Shown here: one piece after another, positions 6,238-11,296 of the stretch
How positions within the stretch are numbered: the first letter of the stretch is position 1
Layout of the letters: every line of letters starts with the position of its first letter
Source: Limnohabitans sp.
GTDB taxonomy: Bacteria > Pseudomonadota > Gammaproteobacteria > Burkholderiales > Burkholderiaceae_C
Direction of reading: 5' to 3'
NCBI GenBank assembly: GCA_018883305.1
Contig: VEQI01000074.1
Coordinates: 1 to 11,296, forward strand
Length of the DNA: 11,296 nucleotides
Translations under genes and position numbers: made by a program
The notes under the pieces: generated by a model
What the model saw: the letters and a program-made list of their open reading frames with translations, nothing else
What the model was told of the DNA's origin: nothing
The model's database searches: none

Positions 6238-6296
6238 TGATACTCCGTCGTCGATGGGGTTGAACGGGGTCGGAATGACGCCCAATGGGAGTATCA
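6238..6296 (-). promoter_or_regulatory. Candidate RNA thermometer in the Hsp20 leader
   Basis: In the mRNA, UGAUACUCC (complement of 6288-6296) is perfectly complementary over 9 bases to GGAGUAUCA (complement of 6238-6246). The second arm contains the GGAG Shine-Dalgarno and ends one base before the GUG start. Inside the 41-base interval, CGUC and GACG can continue the helix after an internal loop. The outer stem has 4 GC and 5 AU pairs, plausible for melting on heat shock. ROSE and FourU thermometers upstream of small heat-shock genes work by the same principle, but I do not see their signature sequences, so this would be a separate type. It requires a transcript beginning upstream of 6296. 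No clear sigma32 promoter was found there. Confidence 0.5.
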
Positions 6297-6378
6297 AAAA
6301 GTCTGCGGATGCGATCTGTTCAGAACACCACACGACACGCACGCGCGCATGGCCCGAGCGATCACCTGACGGCTGGCG

Positions 6379-6951
6379 TCAATGTGTGGTCACGATGGCC
6401 GGGCCGATTTCCTGCAAGGGCCCCAGTGGGTTGCGCTGCTTGTCCACCAGATTCACTTCAGGCTGACCGCCCCATGAGCGATACACCACCACACCATCCA
6501 CGCTCAGCACCAGCGCATTGAAGCGCCAGCCAGAGGTGACGGTTTCACGCTTGAAGTTGATGAAGTCCAGCAGAAAGGAGCCGACGCGGTCCTTGTGAAT
6601 GCTGCTGATGTTGAACTCCAACCCCCGGCAGGCATCGTGCGCCTCCAGACACTGTTGAATGCCCGGCGCCAGGTCTTGCTTGGCCAGCACGCTACCGCCC
6701 ATGACTCGACGCAAAATATCTGCGTAGGACAAGACCAGGGTGTTGGGTTGATGCTCCGTGTCCAGATGCAAGGCCTGGAGTTCATCCAAACGGGTCTGCC
6801 CCGGCACGATGGCCTCAACCGCAGCACGCGCGTGATCAAAGGACGAAAAATACACCGGGTCGGCGCTGGCCTTGGGCAACCAGCTGGCACAGCCAGTCAA
6901 CCCCAGGCAAGCGGCCATCAGACTCGACACAGTGATTGCAAGGCTGCGCAT
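6379..6951 (-). CDS. Predicted outer-membrane lipoprotein, function unknown
   Basis: A 190-residue protein beginning MRSLAITVSSLMAACLGLTGC: a positive n-region, a hydrophobic core and the lipobox LTGC, so Cys21 would be lipidated. Ala follows the Cys, so Lol sorting to the outer membrane is expected. After it comes a soluble domain with the segment VPGQTRLDELQALHLDTEHQPNTLVLSYADILRRV, which loosely recalls the GxTxxEL turn of BamE/SmpA-like lipoproteins, but this is not a firm assignment. Two Cys residues about seven apart (QCLEAHDACRG) could form a disulphide. The C-terminal half is beta-rich (WRFNALVLSVDGVVVYRSWGG). GTG 7005 is an alternative start 18 codons upstream, but it would place a polar extension before the signal sequence. 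No strong Shine-Dalgarno is seen at either start. The DUF3297 gene lies 66 bases upstream, possibly in the same transcript. Confidence 0.78.
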   Translation of the reverse strand: MRSLAITVSSLMAACLGLTGCASWLPKASADPVYFSSFDHARAAVEAIVPGQTRLDELQALHLDTEHQPNTLVLSYADILRRVMGGSVLAKQDLAPGIQQCLEAHDACRGLEFNISSIHKDRVGSFLLDFINFKRETVTSGWRFNALVLSVDGVVVYRSWGGQPEVNLVDKQRNPLGPLQEIGPAIVTTH

Positions 6952-7017
6952 GGGGTCGAGTATCGCTGCAAGTGGGCGCTTTGACCAGCGCGCCAGCGCA
7001 AGCACAGCCTGCGGGAT

Positions 7018-7266
7018 TCAGCGGTAAAAGACGTCCAGTCGTCCCTTGAGCTTGATCAGCAAGGGCTGGCCTTTACGATCCAGCGTCTTGCCCGCGGGCA
7101 CTTTGATCCATCCTTCGCTGAGGCAATACTCCTCCACGTCCACACGCTCCTTGTCATTGAAGCGAATGCCAATGCTGTGCTGCAAGACCGCTTCATGGTA
7201 GTGCGGACTGCGGGGGTCAATGGAGAGGTGGTCCGGCAGTGGCGGACGGGTGCTGGTATCAGTCAT
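7018..7266 (-). CDS. DUF3297 family small protein
   Basis: An 82-residue cytoplasmic protein with no signal or membrane segment. It has the features I associate with the conserved proteobacterial DUF3297 family: PPLPDHLSIDPRSPHY near the N-terminus, IGIRFNDKERVDVEEYCLSEGWIKVPAGKTLDRKGQPL in the middle and LIKLKGRLDVFYR at the end. The length is that of the family and the gene appears intact. The molecular function is unknown and I do not infer one. There is no Shine-Dalgarno before ATG 7266. Instead an extended -10 box sits 6 bases upstream, so the mRNA may be leaderless. The lipoprotein gene follows in the same orientation. Confidence 0.88.
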   Translation of the reverse strand: MTDTSTRPPLPDHLSIDPRSPHYHEAVLQHSIGIRFNDKERVDVEEYCLSEGWIKVPAGKTLDRKGQPLLIKLKGRLDVFYR

Positions 7267-7272
7267 GAAAAA

Positions 7273-7281
7273 ATCATAGCA
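7273..7281 (-). promoter_or_regulatory. Extended -10 promoter positioned for a leaderless mRNA
   Basis: The minus strand reads TGCTATGAT (complement of 7273-7281), an extended -10 (TGn plus TATGAT, one mismatch from TATAAT). Only six bases (TTTTTC) separate it from the A of the DUF3297 ATG, so initiation at the usual distance would begin at the start codon. No good -35 is seen at 17 bases, which extended -10 promoters can tolerate. Confidence 0.5.
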
Positions 7282-7292
7282 GAGAGCGCTTG

Positions 7293-7324
7293 GGCGGCAT
7301 CACGCTTGCAGCGTGAATGCCGCC
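7293..7324 (-). terminator. Strong 14-bp hairpin after the aldolase gene
   Basis: GGCGGCAT plus CACGCT (7293-7306) is complementary to AGCGTG and ATGCCGCC (7310-7315, 7317-7324), with one bulged A (7316) and a 3-base loop. It starts 9 bases after the aldolase stop. No T-run follows immediately, so it may be a Rho-assisted terminator, an mRNA 3'-end stabiliser or an insulator between the aldolase operon and the DUF3297 promoter. Confidence 0.55.
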
Positions 7325-7333
7325 GTGTACGCC

Positions 7334-8104
7334 TCAGGCCTGACCCGGTTTGAGTTGTCGCAGCAGGTCCTGCGCGGCCATGGCCAACAAACGCGTGTCA
7401 TTCGAGACCGTGCGCAAGGAGAACCCGCGCGCTTGCATGCGCTGTGCGTAATCAATGGGGTTGCAATGCATGACGGTGAATTTGCCGGCTCGCTTGGCCG
7501 CTGCATGAATTTTGTCCACGGCCGCCAGGAGATCCGGGTGGTCCAGGCCGGCGTTCGGGTCCAATCCCAGGGTGAGGCTCAAATCAGACGGCCCAATGTA
7601 CACACCGTCCAGTCCCGGCACGGACACGATCTCGTCCACGGCCTCCACCGCCTGGCGCGTTTCCACCATGGCGAACGTGAGCACGGTGTCATTGGCGTGT
7701 TTCCAGTAATCATCTCCCGCATAAAGCGGCGCACGCGTGGGACCGAAGCTGCGCGCGCCTTGTGGTGCATAGCGACAGCAGGCCACAAATTCCTCACACT
7801 GCGCCCGGGTGTTGATCATGGGACAGATCACGCCATAGGTGCCTGCGTCCAGCATGCGCATGATGAGTGCAGGGTCCAGCCAGGGCACACGCACCATGGG
7901 CGTGACCTCGGAACTGGAAATGGCGCGCAGCATGTTGAGCGCGGTGTCAAAGTCGGCCAGTCCATGCTGCATGTCAATGGTGAGCGCATCCCAGGGCTGA
8001 CGCGACATCACTTCGGCGGCGGCCACGCTGCCCAGGGTGAGCCAGCCATTGAGCAGGCTGGGGTCGTTGGCCAGCATGCGTTCTTTCAGTCGATTGGGTT
8101 TCAT
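7334..8104 (-). CDS. HpcH/HpaI-family class II pyruvate aldolase
   Basis: A metal-dependent TIM-barrel aldolase of 256 residues, related to 4-hydroxy-2-oxoheptanedioate and 2-dehydro-3-deoxyglucarate aldolases. These cleave hydroxy-keto acids into pyruvate plus an aldehyde. The catalytic set is intact: the base His47 in DMQHG, Arg72 in MVRVP, and metal ligands Glu148 in AMVETRQA and Asp174 in YIGPSDLS. The GYGVICPM-type strand (GTYGVICPMI) and the FGPTRAPLY segment are also typical. The start at 8104 is chosen because AAGGAG precedes it by 9 bases; a TTG nine codons upstream is less likely. It begins 23 bases after the MATE stop and is probably the last gene of the four-gene unit. The physiological aldehyde partner cannot be read. 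It could serve sugar-acid or aromatic catabolism. Confidence 0.9.
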   Translation of the reverse strand: MKPNRLKERMLANDPSLLNGWLTLGSVAAAEVMSRQPWDALTIDMQHGLADFDTALNMLRAISSSEVTPMVRVPWLDPALIMRMLDAGTYGVICPMINTRAQCEEFVACCRYAPQGARSFGPTRAPLYAGDDYWKHANDTVLTFAMVETRQAVEAVDEIVSVPGLDGVYIGPSDLSLTLGLDPNAGLDHPDLLAAVDKIHAAAKRAGKFTVMHCNPIDYAQRMQARGFSLRTVSNDTRLLAMAAQDLLRQLKPGQA

Positions 8105-8113
8105 GAAAAAAGT

Positions 8114-8119
8114 CTCCTT
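8114..8119 (-). promoter_or_regulatory. Ribosome binding site fixing the aldolase start
   Basis: The minus strand carries AAGGAG nine bases before ATG 8104, within the 23-base gap after the MATE stop. It supports 8104 over the upstream in-frame TTG at 8131 and shows that this gene, unlike its two predecessors, has its own strong ribosome site. Confidence 0.7.
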
Positions 8120-8127
8120 CAACAATG

Positions 8128-9465
8128 TCAATCACGCCCCCAGGGCGTGTAACGAACAAACAAGGCAGTGCACAGGCCATACAGCACCATGGCCGCGCTG
8201 ATCAACGCAAACATGGACCAGGCCGGCGCCTGCTGCTGCACCAGCACCAGCCCGCCCACCAGCACCACCACCAGTCGCAGCGTGCCGGCCAGCACGGGGC
8301 CCAGCAGACGACCTGCCCCTTGCGAGGCAAAGTACAAGCACAGCCCCAGCGCAAAAAAGGGATAGGCGGGCGCCACCCAGGTGAAATAGCTCTGGGCGTA
8401 TTGAATGACCTCGGCCTGGTCAGTGAACAGTCGCGACCACTGATCAGGAAACCACGAGACCAGAAATCCCAATGAGCCCACCATCACCGCCGACAGCAGA
8501 GCGCCGGTCCAGGCCACCTGACGCGCTCTCGGCACCAACCCGGCCCCGATGGACATGCCCACCATGGGCACACAGGCCACGCCAATGGCAAACGTGATGG
8601 GCACCAGCAAAAACTCCAGCCGTGTGCCAATGCCATAGCCCGCCAGGGCCTCCATGCCAAAGGAGGAAACGATGCGCGTGAGAATCACGATGGTGAGCAC
8701 CGTCTGAATGGATGAGATGCTGGCCACCGCCCCTACCCGCAGGATGTCGTTGAAACAGTCGCGACGCAGCGTGGTGCGAACGTTCAGGCGCACACGTCCC
8801 TGGCCGCTCAGCAAATGCCAGCCCAGGTAGACACCACCCAGGCTGAAGGCCAACACTTGCCCCATGGCCACGCCACCCATGCCTCCCCGTGGGATGGGGC
8901 CCCAGCCCAGCCCCATCACGCCGCCGATGACCATCTGCGCCAACGCCACCAGCAGCAAGGTGGTGGACGGTGTTTTCATATTGCCCGAGCCACGCAAGGC
9001 GGAGGCAAAGGCATTGGTCACCCACAAACTGGCGGACCCGGCAAACGCCACATGGGCGTACTCCAGGCAGGCCTGCAAAGCCTCACCCTGGCCACCAAAC
9101 AGCGAAAACAGGGCCACCCCGAACCCACCGATCAGCACCGTGAACAACAAGCCCAACCCGAGACTGATCAACACCGCATGCAGCACCAGGTCATTGGCGC
9201 GCGCCTCATTGCCCGCGCCCAGGGCACGGCTGATGGCGGAAGAGATGCCGCCACCCATGGCACCAGAGGACAACATTTGCTGCAACATCACCATGGGAAA
9301 CACCAGGGCCATGCCCGCCAACGCGGCTGTGCCCAGTTGTCCCACATAGGTGGTCTCCGCCACGCTCACCATCGCCGTGGCCACCATGGCCAGCAGATTG
9401 GGCAGACTCAAGCGCCAGATGGTGGGCAAAATGGGCGCCGTGGTGAGACCGGTCAAACCGCTCAT
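8128..9465 (-). CDS. MATE-family multidrug/metabolite efflux transporter
   Basis: An inner-membrane transporter of 445 residues with about 12 predicted hydrophobic helices in two homologous halves. The MATE family exports cationic or organic compounds using Na+ or H+ gradients. The N-terminal half shows the usual IWRLSLPNLLAMVATAMVSVAETTYVGQLGTAALAGMAL opening and the loop MGGGISSAISRALGAGNEARAND. The second half repeats the arrangement with EALAGYGIGTRLEFLLVPITFAIGVACVPMVGMSIGAG. Full length with no breaks. ATG 9465 overlaps the PhzF stop as ATGA (9462-9465), and no separate Shine-Dalgarno is evident, so translation is likely coupled. An in-frame start nine codons upstream is possible but less likely. 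The substrate is unknown. Confidence 0.93.
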   Translation of the reverse strand: MSGLTGLTTAPILPTIWRLSLPNLLAMVATAMVSVAETTYVGQLGTAALAGMALVFPMVMLQQMLSSGAMGGGISSAISRALGAGNEARANDLVLHAVLISLGLGLLFTVLIGGFGVALFSLFGGQGEALQACLEYAHVAFAGSASLWVTNAFASALRGSGNMKTPSTTLLLVALAQMVIGGVMGLGWGPIPRGGMGGVAMGQVLAFSLGGVYLGWHLLSGQGRVRLNVRTTLRRDCFNDILRVGAVASISSIQTVLTIVILTRIVSSFGMEALAGYGIGTRLEFLLVPITFAIGVACVPMVGMSIGAGLVPRARQVAWTGALLSAVMVGSLGFLVSWFPDQWSRLFTDQAEVIQYAQSYFTWVAPAYPFFALGLCLYFASQGAGRLLGPVLAGTLRLVVVLVGGLVLVQQQAPAWSMFALISAAMVLYGLCTALFVRYTPWGRD

Positions 9466-10316
9466 GGCAACACCACGTGTCCGTCCACACAACCCGCGAC
9501 CTCGCCGCCAATCCAGATCGTGTCATCCACCCGGTCGACATGCACCCTGCCCTGTCGTCCCAGGACGGTGCCCTGGGCCACCACATAATGCGCGGGGGCC
9601 AGCGCTGCACCGGTGAGCCATTGCGCCAGGCCCGCGTTGAGGCTGCCGGTCACCGGGTCTTCGCCGATGCCCAACGTGGGCACAAAGGCCCGGACCTCAA
9701 ACAAGGTGTCGGCACCTGCGTCCTGGGGACCAATCACGCCGAGCTTGACTTGCAGGGCTGACAAGGCCGACATGTCGGGCTGTAGCGCCCGTACCTGCTC
9801 GGCTGAACGAAGCATCAGGGCACACCAGCCAGGACCGTTGTCAACCCATTGATCTCGCAAAATGTCGTCAGGCTTCAAGCCCAAAGCCTGTTGCAGCGCT
9901 ACACGGTCAGGCGGCGCCAGCGGCCCGGTGCGGCGCAAAGGGGGTGCCGCAAAAGCCAGCCGTGAACCCGATCGACGAATGCGGACCAAACCAATGCCAC
10001 ACTCTTGCACCACCTCATCTGCGCACTGGGGTTGCCCCCCCGCCCACAGCCACGCCTGACAACTGCCCAAGGTGGGATGACCGGCAAACGGCAACTCGCC
10101 GCCTGGCGTGAAGATGCGCACGCGGTAATCCGCCAAGGGGTCCGTCGGCGGCAACAGAAAAGTGGTTTCAGACAGATTGGTCCAGCGCGCAAAGGCAGCC
10201 ATCGTGTCGTCCGAGACCGACTGCGCCTCGTGGACCACCGCCAAGGGGTTGCCCCGCATGGGCTGCGAGGAGAAGACGTCGAGCTGATGAAAGCGATGGG
10301 TGCGGCGAGATGTCAT
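9462..10316 (-). CDS. PhzF-family isomerase/epimerase
   Basis: A 284-residue protein of the PhzF/DAP-epimerase-like fold, whose members catalyse cofactor-independent isomerisations. Visible hallmarks are the opening FHQLDVFSSQPMRGNPLAVV, the catalytic Glu50 in TNLSETTFL, the loop FTPGGELPFAGHPTLGS (79-82 GHPT) and, in the second half, GIGEDPVTGSLNAGLAQWL (GEDPVTGS at 228-235). The length is standard. Most family members have no known substrate, and no other phenazine genes are visible here, so a role in phenazine synthesis is not supported. The open frame extends upstream to 10580, but that part is antisense-free shadow within the preceding gene. ATG 10316 overlaps its stop as ATGA, and conserved sequence begins there. 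It is presumably translated by coupling. Confidence 0.92.
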   Translation of the reverse strand: MTSRRTHRFHQLDVFSSQPMRGNPLAVVHEAQSVSDDTMAAFARWTNLSETTFLLPPTDPLADYRVRIFTPGGELPFAGHPTLGSCQAWLWAGGQPQCADEVVQECGIGLVRIRRSGSRLAFAAPPLRRTGPLAPPDRVALQQALGLKPDDILRDQWVDNGPGWCALMLRSAEQVRALQPDMSALSALQVKLGVIGPQDAGADTLFEVRAFVPTLGIGEDPVTGSLNAGLAQWLTGAALAPAHYVVAQGTVLGRQGRVHVDRVDDTIWIGGEVAGCVDGHVVLP

Positions 10317-11296
10317 GCAACAGTGCGCATGGCCGGAGGATCGAACGCCCGTATTGGCGGCAAGGGGCCGTCGAACCGCTCGACCTGCACCGCCGCCAAC
10401 TGACCGCTGCACCCTTGTGCCAGTGAGGACGTGCCAATGTCCTGGGTGAGAACATTCGGGTTGCCGTGCACGCACAGGGGCTTGGCCTGGGACACATCGA
10501 TAGGGTCGTACCATGCGCCAGTGGGCAGTTGTACCACGCCGGCCATCACGTCGGGGGTCACCTGGGCGCAGGCCAGACACGCACCACGGTCATTGAAGAT
10601 GCGCACGATGTCGCCATCGGCAATGCCACGTTGGCGTGCGTCATCCGGATGCAGGCGACACACCTCGCGATCGCGGCGTTTGCCCGACTGGCTGTGAGCA
10701 CCAAAGTCGAGCTGGCTGTGCAGTCGGGTGGCCGGTTGGTTGGCCACCAGTTGCAAGGGGTGCTGTGTCGTCGGTGGATCGACCTGCGCCAGCCAGGTGG
10801 GATGACCAGGGCAATCGGCGTACCCGAATGAGGCGATACGGGCTGAGCTGATCTGGATCTTGCCACTGGGTGTCTTGAGCGGATGGGCCTGCGGGTCAGT
10901 GCGAAAGGCGCGCAGCACACCTCCGTCATCGGCCTGCTGAGGCAACCGAAATTCGCCTTGCGACCAGAACGTGTCGAAATCCGGCGCCTCATGGCCTTGT
11001 TCCAGCAATTGGGCGCGGGTGCGTTCATACAAATGTCGCAACCACCCTCGAGCATCACGCCCTTCGGTGAAGGCGTCGCGTCGGCCCAGTCGCTCGGCCA
11101 GGGCAGCAAAGATGTCGTAGTCATCACGCGCCTGACCTGCTGGTGGCACCACGCGGAGCATGGCCACCAGCAACGGATCCGTGGGCGTGCCGCCGATGTC
11201 CTCACGCTCCAGCGTCATGGTGGACGGGAACACGATGTCCGCATGACGCGCCGTGGCGGTCCAGGCAATTTCGTTCACGATCCAAGTGTCGAGCCG
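10313..11296 (-). CDS. Molybdopterin oxidoreductase, BisC/TorA/DMSO-reductase type (5' part beyond window)
   Basis: The visible 327 residues are the C-terminal part of a large bis-MGD molybdenum enzyme of the DMSO reductase family; full-length relatives are about 750-800 residues. Hallmarks include WTATARHADIVFPSTMTLEREDIGG, where the substrate-channel domain ends, and TPSGKIQISS. The C-terminal cofactor-binding domain follows with NQPATRLHSQLDFGAHS, GDIVRIFNDRGACLA, TGAWYDP and VHGNPNVLTQDIGTSSLAQG. The last segment is characteristic of the biotin sulfoxide / TMAO / DMSO reductase branch. Whether the protein has a Tat signal (periplasmic TorA-like) or is cytoplasmic (BisC-like) cannot be told because the N-terminus is outside. 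It is the first visible gene of the operon and overlaps PhzF by ATGA. Confidence 0.92.
   Translation of the reverse strand, partial: RLDTWIVNEIAWTATARHADIVFPSTMTLEREDIGGTPTDPLLVAMLRVVPPAGQARDDYDIFAALAERLGRRDAFTEGRDARGWLRHLYERTRAQLLEQGHEAPDFDTFWSQGEFRLPQQADDGGVLRAFRTDPQAHPLKTPSGKIQISSARIASFGYADCPGHPTWLAQVDPPTTQHPLQLVANQPATRLHSQLDFGAHSQSGKRRDREVCRLHPDDARQRGIADGDIVRIFNDRGACLACAQVTPDVMAGVVQLPTGAWYDPIDVSQAKPLCVHGNPNVLTQDIGTSSLAQGCSGQLAAVQVERFDGPLPPIRAFDPPAMRTVA

Noticed and set aside
6238..6296. sigma32 promoter for Hsp20 (CCCCAT inside the leader)
   Set aside because: A -10-like CCCCATCG is present, but no TTGAA-like -35 is found at 12-16 bases upstream. It remains the main competitor to the thermometer idea.
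9462..10316. Phenazine biosynthesis cluster, suggested by PhzF
   Set aside because: PhzF-like proteins are widespread in non-producers, and no other phz genes are visible.
10317..10580. Upstream extension of the PhzF frame to 10580
   Set aside because: It lies wholly inside the molybdoenzyme gene in another frame, and PhzF homology starts at ATG 10316, which overlaps that gene's stop.

Overview
The window looks like chromosomal DNA from a high-GC betaproteobacterium, most likely Burkholderiales and possibly Comamonadaceae. This is an inference from the Bug-type solute-binding protein, the dienoyl-CoA-reductase-like SDR, the DUF3297 protein, high GC and tight ATGA-coupled gene packing. I see no IS element, phage gene, CRISPR array, tRNA or rRNA.

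Left part. A partial SDR oxidoreductase gene (1-730, minus) diverges from a Bug-family periplasmic binding protein gene (930-1898, plus). Next, on the plus strand, comes a two-gene unit of a secreted M14 zinc carboxypeptidase-like protein (about 2059-3912) and an outer-membrane beta-barrel-like protein (3909-4685), joined by a 4-base ATGA overlap. A 456-base non-coding stretch (4686-5141) follows. It is rich in inverted repeats, has two mutually exclusive pairings for its 5' end, and ends with three hexamers at exact 12-base spacing just before the next gene. That gene (5142-5762) encodes an exported glycine-zipper envelope protein. It is interrupted by an in-frame TAG at the junction of its two domains.

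Right part. Everything from 5802 to the end is on the minus strand. In transcription order it reads: a BisC/TorA-type molybdopterin oxidoreductase (partial, 10313-11296), a PhzF-family isomerase (9462-10316), a MATE efflux transporter (8128-9465) and an HpcH/HpaI class II aldolase (7334-8104). The first three are linked by ATGA stop/start overlaps and the aldolase follows after 23 bases, so this is probably one operon. After a strong hairpin come a DUF3297 gene with an extended -10 box placed for a leaderless transcript, an unrecognised lipoprotein gene and an Hsp20 small heat-shock gene. The Hsp20 Shine-Dalgarno lies in one arm of a perfect 9-bp inverted repeat, which suggests a translational RNA thermometer. 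A 10-bp hairpin at 5769-5794 separates the convergent glycine-zipper and Hsp20 genes.

Most of the genes are ordinary household or accessory functions. The items most worth a second look are the Hsp20 leader, the structured 4686-4882 region, the amber-interrupted glycine-zipper gene, the apparently leaderless DUF3297 gene and the peptidase/beta-barrel pair. I found no multi-gene system that I can call new with confidence.
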